Assembly: GCF_001499965.1 (NCBI RefSeq)
Contig: NZ_LQIT01000031.1
Span: forward strand, 1-64,000
Direction of reading: 5' to 3'
DNA: 64,000 bases
DNA from: Mycobacterium sp. GA-2829
GTDB taxonomy: Bacteria; Actinomycetota; Actinomycetes; Mycobacteriales; Mycobacteriaceae
The position numbers and the translations under genes were made by a program. The notes under the pieces are model-generated. The model did not search any database. It was not told where the DNA came from and saw nothing but the letters and a program-made list of their open reading frames with translations. Shown one piece after another: positions 1 through 7,388 of this stretch (the stretch's first letter is position 1; each line of letters starts with the position of its first letter).

Positions 1-2
1 CC

Positions 3-59
3 GCCGAAACACTCGACGCACTACTGTGCGACCCACTCAATCCACCCGCTGTTGCATAG
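3..59 (+). CDS. C-terminal end of an unidentified protein (partial)
   Basis: An open frame enters from the left edge and ends at a TAG at 57-59, giving an 18-residue tail (AETLDALLCDPLNPPAVA). Its codons are less GC3-biased than those of the neighbours, so this may be chance reading. The family cannot be recognised from so little sequence. It would converge with the minus-strand flavoprotein that ends at 97. Confidence 0.3.
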   Translation, partial: AETLDALLCDPLNPPAVA

Positions 60-96
60 ACGCCTTGAACCCAAGCGCGAATTCTCGCGCACGAGC

Positions 97-1245
97 TCAC
101 GTTCGGCCGAGGAACCCAGCGATGGCCCTGGCGATCGGCCCCGCCTGCAACCGGAACGACTGCAGCGGCCCGATCAACGGTTCGTCGTAGCCGGCGAACC
201 ACAGCCCCGGCGCGGCGCTCGGCAGCCCGTTGACCACCGGCGCCCCGTCCTCCTCCAGCACCCCGAGATGGCCCACCAGCGGTTCCAGTCCGTGCCGGTA
301 GCCGGTCGCGCCGATCACCACGTCGGGATGGATCCTGCTGCCGTCCTCGAGCACCACGGCGTCGACGTCGAACGACTCCACCGCCGCGACGACTCCTACC
401 CGGCCCGCCTTGATCCGGGGCACCAACTCGTCACCCAGCGTGGGGACGCTGCCGTCGTCGAGCAGCGCCCGGTAGATGCCCTGCCGCGGCGCAGGCAGAC
501 CCACCGAGCGCAGGTCGCCGAACCACACCCGGCTCACCACCGCGGCGGCACGGTCGAGCACCGGGACCGGCAGCTTGCTGAACGCCGGGCTGAACGCGTC
601 GACCGGGATACCCGCGGCCGACCGCGGCACCAGATGCGGCGGGGTGCGCACCGCGAGCCGGACACGGGTGGCGACGTCGTCGCTCAGCTGCAGCGCGATG
701 TCCACCGCGGAGTTGCCCACCCCGACCACCAGCACGTCGCGGCCGGCGTACGGCCACGGGTTGCGGTAGTCCGCCGAATGCAGCAGTTCGCCTGTGTAGC
801 CGTCCATTCCGGGCCAGGCGGGCAGTGCGGGCGTGTGGTAGTTCCCGGTCGCGATCAGTACGGCATCGGCGGTGTACGCGTCACCGTCGGTCGTGATCAA
901 CCACCGGTCGTCATCACGGTCGATCCGGGTGACCGCGACCCCGAGGGCGAGCCGAAGCCGTTGTCGGCGAACGTAACTGTCGAAGTAGTCGATCATGTCG
1001 TCGCGGCGCGGCCAACGGCCGTAGCGGCGCGGGATGGGCTGTCCCGGCAGATGCGACCAATAGCCGCAGGTGTTGAGGCGGAACCCGTCGTAGCGCGCCC
1101 GCCAGGTGGACGCGGGCGCCGACGCCCGGTCGAGGATCAGCGGATCGATCCGCTGTTCGTGGCGGAGTTGGCGCGCGATGGCCAGCCCGCACGGGCCCGC
1201 ACCCACGACGATGACGCGCTCGTGGCGCTGCTGCGTTGACGACAT
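97..1245 (-). CDS. FAD/NAD(P)-dependent flavin monooxygenase-type oxidoreductase
   Basis: The protein is about 382 residues with two Rossmann motifs. An FAD-binding GAGPCG lies close to the N-terminus and an NAD(P)-binding GVGNSA near residue 175. A WRARYDGFRLNT stretch follows the first motif, as in YUCCA/CzcO-like flavin monooxygenases. An ATG-[G/T]-Y type element (GATGYRHG) sits near residue 325. The family uses NADPH and oxygen to hydroxylate small molecules, or works as an amine or indole oxidase; the substrate cannot be told here. The start was placed at the ATG at 1245 (MSSTQQ), which gives the usual short N-terminus. An in-frame ATG at 1263 adds six residues and is equally possible. 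It is transcribed away from the small gene at 1344. Confidence 0.85.
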   Translation of the reverse strand: MSSTQQRHERVIVVGAGPCGLAIARQLRHEQRIDPLILDRASAPASTWRARYDGFRLNTCGYWSHLPGQPIPRRYGRWPRRDDMIDYFDSYVRRQRLRLALGVAVTRIDRDDDRWLITTDGDAYTADAVLIATGNYHTPALPAWPGMDGYTGELLHSADYRNPWPYAGRDVLVVGVGNSAVDIALQLSDDVATRVRLAVRTPPHLVPRSAAGIPVDAFSPAFSKLPVPVLDRAAAVVSRVWFGDLRSVGLPAPRQGIYRALLDDGSVPTLGDELVPRIKAGRVGVVAAVESFDVDAVVLEDGSRIHPDVVIGATGYRHGLEPLVGHLGVLEEDGAPVVNGLPSAAPGLWFAGYDEPLIGPLQSFRLQAGPIARAIAGFLGRT

Positions 1246-1282
1246 CGCGGTCAGTGTTCCCATCCGGCGCGACGCTCAAGCC

Positions 1283-1307
1283 GGTTTCCCGCCGAACGCG
1301 TTGGGTA
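1283..1307 (+). promoter_or_regulatory. SigF-type promoter
   Basis: GGTTT at 1283-1287 and GGGTA at 1303-1307 are separated by exactly 15 bases. This matches the mycobacterial SigF consensus (GTTT, 15-17 bases, GGGTA). It lies about 37 bases upstream of the ATG of the small protein gene at 1344, and identical spacing occurs before the catalase and before the gene at 14840. Confidence 0.65.
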
Positions 1308-1343
1308 GTCCTGTGGTTCACCCGACCGTTCGAGGAGGATTCG

Positions 1344-1505
1344 ATGAGCTCACCGGAGCCGACGCAAGACGAGCCGACCCAGCACAGCGCCCAACTCGGG
1401 GGCACCCCCGAAGGGCAGGTGCCCAGCGCCAGCCCCGGGTACTCGACGCCTCCGCCCGAAGGTGTCCGCGACGCCGAGGACCAGGGCGACGCCGCTCCCG
1501 AATAG
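1344..1505 (+). CDS. Small hydrophilic protein, unknown function
   Basis: A 53-residue protein starting MSSPEPTQDEPTQ. It is rich in Pro, Glu, Gln, Gly and Ser, has no cysteine and no hydrophobic segment, and is probably disordered. A strong ribosome-binding site (GAGGAGGA, 1332-1339) sits just before the ATG, which decides this start over longer upstream frames. The SigF-type promoter at 1283-1307 suggests stress or stationary-phase expression together with the neighbouring hemerythrin and catalase genes. The family is not recognised. Similar short acidic proteins are common in mycobacterial stress regulons, but no function can be assigned from sequence alone. Confidence 0.65.
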   Translation: MSSPEPTQDEPTQHSAQLGGTPEGQVPSASPGYSTPPPEGVRDAEDQGDAAPE

Positions 1506-1514
1506 GCCTACGGC

Positions 1515-2243
1515 TCAACCTTTCTCGGCCGTGCGCGGACTGTGCGTGCTGGGATCCTCACCGCGGGTCAGCGGCGGCACGTGCTCGACGACGCCTGCGA
1601 CCTTGGCCAGGCCGGAGCTCACGGTGCTCAACACGGTGCGCTGCCTGCCCGAGGAGTGCCGGGCCCCGCGGTCGAGGTGATCGCGGGCGCGGTCGAGGAA
1701 GGTCAGCGGGGCCGCCGCGACCGCGTTGCCCGGTGGGCGGCGCGCCACGACCGGGTGCGGACGCGTCGGCGCCGTCCGTCGCACCGCCTCCCACGCCCAG
1801 CCCAGCCGGATGAGGGTGCGCCGGTCGACGGACTCCTGCAGCATCGGCAGCAGCCGGTCCTCCTCGTCCCGAACGTCTTCCCGCAGAAGCGTTTCGATGC
1901 GCCGCCACAGATCACGGTGCCGGGCCCCGTCCACCGTCGCCTTCTCCAGTTCGGTGAACAGTTCGTTGATCTCCTGGTGCTCCTGTTCGATCTCGAGGGT
2001 GAGCGGTTCCCCGCCGGGCACCATCTTGCGGATCGCCGGCCACAGCACCGCCTCCTCGGCGAACGCGTGCGGGAACACCAGTCGGCACAGCTCGTTCAGA
2101 TAGTCCTGCCGCTCGTCTCCGGTCGTCGCGTCGATCCGGTGCAGCAACCGGTCCAGCTCGATGTGGTCCCGCTTCTGGCGGGTGAGCACGCTGTACGGCC
2201 CACCGAGCTGAGCGAGATTCTGATCGGCAAGCAATGTCGACAT
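1515..2243 (-). CDS. Hemerythrin HHE-domain protein
   Basis: A 242-residue protein. Residues about 20-160 carry the HHE cation-binding pattern: DHIELDRLLHRI, a later FPHAFAEEAVLWPAI helix, then QEHQEINELF and DEEDRLLPML. These His and Glu residues would bind a non-haem di-iron centre that can sense or buffer oxygen, nitric oxide or peroxide. The C-terminal part (about 170-242) is Arg/Pro-rich and low complexity. The start is the ATG at 2243, with GGAGAGGAG just upstream; a longer frame to 2414 lacks a site. It is divergent from the manganese catalase gene, and this hemerythrin/catalase pairing fits an oxidative-stress role. No SigF-type promoter was seen on its own strand. Confidence 0.85.
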   Translation of the reverse strand: MSTLLADQNLAQLGGPYSVLTRQKRDHIELDRLLHRIDATTGDERQDYLNELCRLVFPHAFAEEAVLWPAIRKMVPGGEPLTLEIEQEHQEINELFTELEKATVDGARHRDLWRRIETLLREDVRDEEDRLLPMLQESVDRRTLIRLGWAWEAVRRTAPTRPHPVVARRPPGNAVAAAPLTFLDRARDHLDRGARHSSGRQRTVLSTVSSGLAKVAGVVEHVPPLTRGEDPSTHSPRTAEKG

Positions 2244-2308
2244 GAGTACTCCTCTCCGTGGCCGAACCAGTGCCCCGCAAACGCCTCTCCAAACATCGCG
2301 ATTGCAGC

Positions 2309-2332
2309 GTTTGCCCACCCTTACCCGGGGTA
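2309..2332 (+). promoter_or_regulatory. SigF-type promoter of the catalase gene
   Basis: GTTT at 2309-2312, 15 bases, then GGGTA at 2328-2332. It faces the manganese catalase gene at 2413 and would give a leader of about 75 bases. Confidence 0.6.
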
Positions 2333-2412
2333 CCGCGTCGGTTGCCGTACAGGAGCGTGCGGCGGTCGGGGTGGTCGTTGCGGCGGCCGCTGAATTCAAC
2401 AGTGGAGAACTC

Positions 2413-3324
2413 ATGTTCCGTCATACCGATTACATGCAATTCGACGTCAAGCCCGAAAAGCCGGATCCGGTCTACGCCCGCAAGCTCCAGGAACTGCTCG
2501 GCGGTGCCTTCGGCGAGATGACCGTGACGATGCAGTACCTCATGCAGGGCTGGAACTGTCGCATGAAGGGCAAGTACAAGGACCTGATCATGGACGTCGC
2601 GACCGAGGAGATCGGTCACGTCGAGATGATCGCGACGATGATCGCCCGTCTGCTCGAGAGCGCACCCGCCACCGACGCCACCGAGAACGCGCTCGGCGAT
2701 CCGGTGGTGGCCGCGGTGATGGGCGGAATGGACCCGCAGCAGGCCATCATCTCCGGTGGGGCGCCGACGCTGTCGGACAGCCAGGGGCAGGCTTGGAACG
2801 GGAAATTCGTTGTGGCGTCGGGCAATCTGCTCGCCGACTTCTATGCCAACGTGAACGCCGAGGCCCAGGGCCGCGTGCAGACCGCACGGCTGTGGCACAT
2901 GACCGACGATCCGGGCGTCAAGGCGATGCTGAAGTTCAACCTCGCCCGCGACACCTACCACCAGAACATGTGGCTGGCCGCGATCGAGGAGTTGCAGGCC
3001 GACGGGCTGGAGGGCGTCGTGGCACCGAACGATCTGTTCGACGAGGAGTACGAAGAGCACGCCAGCACGCTGTGGCACCTCTCCGACGGCGCCGACGCCG
3101 ACAAGGGCCGCTGGGTCAACGGACCGCTGCCCGACGGCAGGCACACGGGCAAGTTCCTGGCCGATCCGCAGCCGCTCGGCGACCGTCAGTCCGGTCCGCC
3201 GCCGGACCCGAAGCTCTACGTCACCTACGACGGTTCGATGGGTGAGCCGCGGACCCCGTCGTTCGGCACCGAGAAGGGCATGATGGGCAAGCTCAAGGAC
3301 GCGATCGACCCGGACAAGACATAA
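2413..3324 (+). CDS. Manganese catalase (di-manganese, non-haem)
   Basis: A 303-residue protein of the ferritin-like manganese catalase family, which dismutates hydrogen peroxide in the cytoplasm. Likely metal ligands are visible at the expected spacing: Glu35, Glu66 with His69 (TEEIGH), Glu150, and His183 (DTYHQNMW). Full-length relatives are about 270-310 residues, so it is complete. The ATG at 2413 follows GGAGAAC and fits the family N-terminus (MFRHTDYMQFDV); longer upstream frames are ignored. The C-terminal tail (KGMMGKLKDAIDPDK) is typical of actinobacterial members. The SigF-like promoter upstream and the divergent hemerythrin gene suggest stress induction. Confidence 0.93.
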   Translation: MFRHTDYMQFDVKPEKPDPVYARKLQELLGGAFGEMTVTMQYLMQGWNCRMKGKYKDLIMDVATEEIGHVEMIATMIARLLESAPATDATENALGDPVVAAVMGGMDPQQAIISGGAPTLSDSQGQAWNGKFVVASGNLLADFYANVNAEAQGRVQTARLWHMTDDPGVKAMLKFNLARDTYHQNMWLAAIEELQADGLEGVVAPNDLFDEEYEEHASTLWHLSDGADADKGRWVNGPLPDGRHTGKFLADPQPLGDRQSGPPPDPKLYVTYDGSMGEPRTPSFGTEKGMMGKLKDAIDPDKT

Positions 3325-3349
3325 CGGGCCGCTCCGTAGTCTGGATGAG

Positions 3350-4810
3350 GTGACTGCCTCACCCCCGACCAATCTGCGCCTCGACGACCGCTTCGCCACG
3401 GAGTTGCCGGAAATGGCGGTCCGCTGGAGGGCCGAGGAAGCCCCGGATCCGCGACTGCTCGTGCTCAACGAGCCGTTGGCCGCGGAACTCGGGCTGGACG
3501 CCGATTGGCTGCGCACCCCCGACGGGGTGCGTCTGCTGGTCGGCAATTCGGTTCCCAGCGGCGCCACTCCGGTGGCCCAGGCGTATGCCGGGCACCAGTT
3601 CGGCGGGTTCGCGCCGCGGTTGGGCGACGGCAGGGCGCTGCTGCTCGGCGAAGTCGTCGACGCCGACGGCCGGCTGCGGGATCTGCACCTCAAGGGTTCG
3701 GGCCACACCCCGTTCGCCCGGGCCGGTGACGGGCTGGCCGCGGTCGGGCCGATGCTGCGCGAGTACATCGTCAGCGAGGCGATGTACGCACTCGGCATCC
3801 CCACCACGCGGTCGCTGGCCGTGGTCGCGACGGGCCGCCCGGTGCAGCGGGAGACCGTGCTCGACGGCGCCGTCCTCACCCGCGTCGCGGCCAGTCACCT
3901 GCGCGTCGGCAGCTTCCAGTACGCCGCAACCTCAGGAGACCGGGATCTGCTGCGTCGACTGGCCGACCACGCCATCGCCCGCCACCATCCGCAGGCCGCG
4001 GCCGCCGACAACCCGTACCTCGGCCTGTTCGAGGCCGTGGTGTCCGCCCAGGCGCAGCTGATCGCCCGGTGGATGCTGGTCGGATTCGTGCACGGCGTGA
4101 TGAACACCGACAACATGACGATCTCCGGGGAGACCATCGACTACGGGCCGTGCGCGTTCATGGACGTCTACGACCCGGAGACGGTGTTCAGCTCCATCGA
4201 CATGTGGGGCCGTTACGCGTACGGGAACCAGCCCGCGATCGCGGGCTGGAACCTCGCCCGCTTCGCCGAGACGCTGCTGCCGTTCTTCGACGCGGACCTC
4301 GACCGCGCGGTCGGCATCGCCCAGGATGCGCTGGGTGGGTTCGGCGCCCAGTTCGAGGCCGCGTTCTCCACGGGGCTGCAGACCAAGCTGGGCCTGACCG
4401 CGGCCGGCGACGCCGAGGTGGCGCCCCTGCTCGAGGATCTTCCGAACCTGTTGCGCGACAACCACATCGACTACACCACGTTCTTCCGCGACCTGGGCCG
4501 GGCCGCGCGCGGCGACGCCGAACCGGTGCGCGGCGCGTTCGTCGACCTCGCAGGGATCGACGCGTGGCTGAACCGTTGGCGCGCACTGCATCCCGACCCC
4601 GAGGCGATGGACCGGGTCAACCCCGTCTACATCCCCCGTAATCACCTCGTCGAGGAGGCGTTGACCGCCGCGTCCGCGGGCGACCTCACCCCGGTCCAGC
4701 GGCTGCTCGACGCGGTGACCGGGCCGTTCGACGAACGGCCCGGTCTGGCGCGCTATGCCGAACCCGCTCCGGAGGAGTTCGGCAGGTACCGCACGTTCTG
4801 CGGCACCTGA
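3350..4810 (+). CDS. selO: Protein adenylyltransferase SelO (YdiU family)
   Basis: A 486-residue pseudokinase-fold AMP transferase that adds AMP to Ser, Thr or Tyr of target proteins, linked to redox stress. Family motifs are clear: AGHQFGGFAPRLGDGRA near residue 80, KGSGHTPFAR near 115, the VHGVMNTDNM catalytic loop near 247, and DYGPCAFMD, the DFG-like metal site, near 264. The C-terminus ends RTFCGT. Eukaryotic SelO has a selenocysteine near its end; here the reading is ordinary and TGA is the stop. The start is a GTG 26 bases after the catalase stop, so the two may be co-transcribed, which fits a shared oxidative-stress role. Confidence 0.93.
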   Translation: MTASPPTNLRLDDRFATELPEMAVRWRAEEAPDPRLLVLNEPLAAELGLDADWLRTPDGVRLLVGNSVPSGATPVAQAYAGHQFGGFAPRLGDGRALLLGEVVDADGRLRDLHLKGSGHTPFARAGDGLAAVGPMLREYIVSEAMYALGIPTTRSLAVVATGRPVQRETVLDGAVLTRVAASHLRVGSFQYAATSGDRDLLRRLADHAIARHHPQAAAADNPYLGLFEAVVSAQAQLIARWMLVGFVHGVMNTDNMTISGETIDYGPCAFMDVYDPETVFSSIDMWGRYAYGNQPAIAGWNLARFAETLLPFFDADLDRAVGIAQDALGGFGAQFEAAFSTGLQTKLGLTAAGDAEVAPLLEDLPNLLRDNHIDYTTFFRDLGRAARGDAEPVRGAFVDLAGIDAWLNRWRALHPDPEAMDRVNPVYIPRNHLVEEALTAASAGDLTPVQRLLDAVTGPFDERPGLARYAEPAPEEFGRYRTFCGT

Positions 4811-4816
4811 GCCGGC

Positions 4817-5338
4817 TCAGGGAGCCGGTACCGCCCCGCAGCCGACGCCCGGGATGCACCCGGCCGCACCGCCGGGTCCGGCCGTACCGGCGGGACCGCC
4901 GGGGATGGCGCCGGTCGCGCCCTGCGGACCGGCCGCACCGCCCGGACCACCCGGGATCGCACCCGCAGCACCCTGCGGACCGGCCACGCCGCCTGGACCA
5001 CCCGGGATGGCGCCCGCAGCACCCTGCGGACCGGCCACGCCGCCTGGACCACCCGGGATGGCGCCCGCGGCACCCTGCGGTCCGGCGACACCGCCGGGTC
5101 CGCCGGGCACCGCACCGGCCACACCCGGCGCGGGCGGGACGTACACGCCCGGCGCGGGTGCAGGTGGCGGTGGCGGGACGGCGCCGCATCCGGTGCCGTA
5201 TGGGTCGACGCAGCCGGGCGGGCCGCCCGCGGTGTAGGTGACGGTGGTGCTGCCCAACGGGGCGGCGACGGCGAAGAACGCGAGCGCGGAGAAGCCGGCG
5301 GCGAGCGCCGGCGCGAATTTCTTACGTTCGAGCAACAT
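4817..5338 (-). CDS. Exported collagen-like Gly/Pro-rich repeat protein
   Basis: A 173-residue protein. Residues 1-30 form a signal peptide (charged LLERKK, then a hydrophobic stretch ending AVAAPLGS). A Pro-rich linker follows, then about four near-identical 17-residue Gly/Pro repeats (units of the type GPGGVAGPQGAAGAIPG), and a Cys-containing tail (GCIPGVGCG). The repeats resemble collagen Gly-X-Y more loosely than strictly. Likely role is a cell-surface or secreted structural protein; no enzyme motif is present. No ribosome-binding site precedes the ATG at 5338. A weak GTTT/TGGTA pair about 10-35 bases upstream would give a nearly leaderless transcript. It converges with selO, six bases apart. 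Confidence 0.7.
   Translation of the reverse strand: MLLERKKFAPALAAGFSALAFFAVAAPLGSTTVTYTAGGPPGCVDPYGTGCGAVPPPPPAPAPGVYVPPAPGVAGAVPGGPGGVAGPQGAAGAIPGGPGGVAGPQGAAGAIPGGPGGVAGPQGAAGAIPGGPGGAAGPQGATGAIPGGPAGTAGPGGAAGCIPGVGCGAVPAP
4895..5100 (-). repeat. 51-bp tandem repeat inside the collagen-like gene
   Basis: The block CCCTGCGG recurs at about 4920, 4971, 5022 and 5073, a constant 51-base period encoding 17 residues. The middle copies are almost identical at DNA level, which points to recent slippage or gene conversion and likely length variation between strains. Confidence 0.8.
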
Positions 5339-5393
5339 GCCGGCGGCTACCACGATCGTCTGTGACCTAAACGCAACCTGCGCGAAATTCTTC

Positions 5394-6323
5394 TCAGTAG
5401 TGGTACGTGTCCGACGGGGCGGGCATGTGCACCGGCTCGTCCTCGAACTCGGTGGCCTCGATGCCGTAAGCGCGGGCGAGGTCGAGGATCTTGTTCGCCC
5501 GCGCGATGCGGGGCAGGTCGGACCCGTTGCGGATCTCTCCCCCGTCGCGTTCGAACTCGGCGAAGAATTCCTTGGCCCAGGCGATCTCGTCCTTCGACGG
5601 GGACAGTCCCTCGTTGACCACGGCACACTGATCGGGGCTCAGGCAGATCTTGCCGGTCATGCCGAACTCCGTGGACACCGCCGTCGCCTCGATCAGTTTG
5701 AGCGCACTCGAGCCGATGGTCGGTCCGTCGATCGCACTGGGCAGATGCGCGGCCTTGGCGGCGATGGTGAACCGGGACCGCGCGTAGGCCAGCGTGGCGG
5801 GGTTGTCGCCGAAGCCGGTATCACGGCGGAAGTCGCCGATGCCGAACGCCAACCGGAAGGTGCCCTTCGCGGCGGCGATCTCGGTGATGCGTTCCAGTCC
5901 GCGGGCGGTCTCCACCAGCGCGACGATCGGCACCCCGGGCAGTCGTTTGGCGGTCTCGGTCACATGGTCGACGGATTCGGCCATCGCCAGCATCACCCCG
6001 CCGACCGAGGTCCCCCCGAGCGCGGCGAGGTCGTCGGCCCACCACGGCGTGCCGAACCCGTTGATCCGCACCCAGTCGGCGTTGCCCGCGCCCAGCCAGC
6101 GCACGACGTTGTCGCGGGCGGTCTCTTTGTCCTTCGGCGCGACCGCGTCCTCGATGTCGAGGACGACGATGTCCGCACGCGAGCGGGCCGCGGCGGCGAA
6201 CCGGTCGTTGTGCGCGCCGTTGACCAGCAGCCAGCTACGCGCGAGTACCGGATCGATACGCGTACCCGCCTCGTCGGAGTCGTGGGAGTCAGGGCCGTAG
6301 GAGTGGGCGACCTCGTCATACAC
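5394..6323 (-). CDS. CoA ester lyase, HpcH/HpaI-CitE family
   Basis: A 309-residue TIM-barrel protein of the citrate-lyase beta-like family, which cleaves beta-hydroxyacyl-CoA thioesters such as malyl-, citramalyl- or methylmalyl-CoA. Landmarks are RSWLLVNGAHNDRF, the metal-binding DIEDAVAPKDK near residue 57, RINGFGTPWW near 87, and VALVETARGLERI near 131 containing the conserved Glu. The AFGIGDFRRDTG loop near 160 and the GKICLSPDQ segment near 224 also fit. The exact substrate cannot be read from sequence. It is followed downstream on the same strand by the collagen-like gene, with a gap of 55 bases. Confidence 0.85.
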   Translation of the reverse strand: MYDEVAHSYGPDSHDSDEAGTRIDPVLARSWLLVNGAHNDRFAAAARSRADIVVLDIEDAVAPKDKETARDNVVRWLGAGNADWVRINGFGTPWWADDLAALGGTSVGGVMLAMAESVDHVTETAKRLPGVPIVALVETARGLERITEIAAAKGTFRLAFGIGDFRRDTGFGDNPATLAYARSRFTIAAKAAHLPSAIDGPTIGSSALKLIEATAVSTEFGMTGKICLSPDQCAVVNEGLSPSKDEIAWAKEFFAEFERDGGEIRNGSDLPRIARANKILDLARAYGIEATEFEDEPVHMPAPSDTYHY

Positions 6324-6360
6324 GCCCTAATCGTCACCCAGGCGCCCGAGGGGCGGAGAG

Positions 6361-6603
6361 TCAGGGGTGCGACATCGGGCCCGGCGGCGGCGGGGGCGGC
6401 ACCGGCAGGCACAGCCCGGTGGTGGTGTCGAGGTAGCGGCCCGGCAGGCAGAACGGCGCGCAGCCGTTGGTGACCCCGGTCTCGCCGGGCAGACAGGCCG
6501 ACCCGACCGCGGGCGTCACGATCGTGGTGACGGCCACGGGTGCCGCGGTGAATGCGGCCACCGACAGCGCCGCGACGAGCAGCCGTCGCATCGGGTGCGT
6601 CAT
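6361..6603 (-). CDS. Small secreted Cys/Pro-containing protein
   Basis: An 80-residue protein with a clear signal peptide (MRRLLVAALSVAAFTAAPVAV). The mature part is short, with four cysteines (ACLPGE, GCAPFCLPG, GLCLP) that could form two disulfides, followed by a run of seven prolines. Such short Cys/Pro-rich exported proteins are common in mycobacteria and mostly lack known function. It sits between the lyase gene and the TetR gene on the same strand, with gaps of 37 and 45 bases. Confidence 0.65.
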   Translation of the reverse strand: MTHPMRRLLVAALSVAAFTAAPVAVTTIVTPAVGSACLPGETGVTNGCAPFCLPGRYLDTTTGLCLPVPPPPPPGPMSHP

Positions 6604-6648
6604 GGTTCGACTGTAGGTCGGTGCGCTGCGCGTGACCGGCGAATCGGG

Positions 6649-7260
6649 TCAGACGGTGTCCGGAAGCTGTGCGCCGGTGGCCAGTTCGGCGTACTGGCGC
6701 ATCAGCCGCAGCGCGGTGTCGCGGCTCATCTGCGGATCGCGCGCGACGATGCGGTAGCCGAGGTAGTCCTCCATCGCCATCAGCGTCATCGCGATGTCGG
6801 CGGCCGGTGAGCCGAGCCGGAACGCCCCGGCGCGTTCCCCGTCGGTGAGGATGCGGACGTAGAGGCCGACCTGCCGGTGATAGATCTCCGCGACGTCGCG
6901 GCGCTGGTCGAGTTCGAAACCCGCGGCCAGCACCGCCCGCCAGATCGACCGCCATTCCGCATCCTCGGGACCGGTCGGCAGGCCTGCGGCGATGGTCAGC
7001 GCGAGTTGGGCGGCGGCCTCATCGGTGGCCTCGACGACGGCAAGACGCTCGTCGTAGAAGCGGGTGTCCGAGCGCAGCGCCAGCTCGGCCAGCAGCTGGT
7101 CCATCTCCTTGAAGTAGTAGCGCACCGCGTTGGCGGTCAACCCCAGTTCGGCAGCCACGTCGGTGATCCGCAGGGTCGCCAGGTCGTGGCGTTCGATGAG
7201 CGCGATCGTGGCGTCGAGGATCTCCTCGCGGCGCTCGGCCTTCCTGCTGGGACGTGCCAC
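6649..7260 (-). CDS. TetR-family transcriptional regulator
   Basis: A 203-residue protein. The N-terminal helix-turn-helix covers about residues 10-55 (REEILDATIALIERHDLATLRITDVAAELGLTANAVRYYFKEMDQL is read in pieces across this span), and the rest is the helical ligand-binding domain. The start was set at a GTG at 7260 because GGAGGAG lies directly upstream; an open frame extends to 7344 without a site. It is divergent from the aminopeptidase/permease operon. The palindrome at 7347-7363 between them is the likely operator, so it probably controls that operon and perhaps itself. Confidence 0.87.
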   Translation of the reverse strand: MARPSRKAERREEILDATIALIERHDLATLRITDVAAELGLTANAVRYYFKEMDQLLAELALRSDTRFYDERLAVVEATDEAAAQLALTIAAGLPTGPEDAEWRSIWRAVLAAGFELDQRRDVAEIYHRQVGLYVRILTDGERAGAFRLGSPAADIAMTLMAMEDYLGYRIVARDPQMSRDTALRLMRQYAELATGAQLPDTV

Positions 7261-7346
7261 TGCTCTCCTCCGGGCGATGCGTGCACCAACCGTACCGTCG
7301 GCGATCCGAACCTTCCTCTTGCGCATCCGCCGCCCCGGCCGCATTA

Positions 7347-7363
7347 TTTTCCGGACAGGAAAA
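7347..7363. promoter_or_regulatory. Probable TetR operator (inverted repeat)
   Basis: TTTTCC, 5 bases, GGAAAA: a perfect 6-base inverted repeat in a 17-base site. It lies between the divergent TetR gene (start 7260) and the peptidase gene (start 7389), 26 bases before the latter. Its A/T tract stands out in this GC-rich DNA. Confidence 0.6.
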
Positions 7364-7388
7364 AAACTAACGACTTCCCGGAGGCGTC

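Noticed and set aside
1912..3879. 655-codon minus-strand frame opposite catalase and SelO
   Set aside because: It is antisense to two strongly conserved enzymes and has no family features.
3350..4810. SelO as a selenoprotein
   Set aside because: The stop is followed by no SECIS-like hairpin with a GGUCU loop, and bacterial SelO proteins usually lack Sec. The TGA is read as a normal stop.
4812..4832. GAGCCGGCTC / AGCCGG dyad as a terminator between selO and the collagen-like gene
   Set aside because: The stem is only six to seven pairs and partly inside the coding end. Not convincing as a terminator.
4897..5100. Possible CRISPR array because of regular short repeats
   Set aside because: The 51-base units have no unique spacers and are in frame within a signal-peptide-bearing gene.
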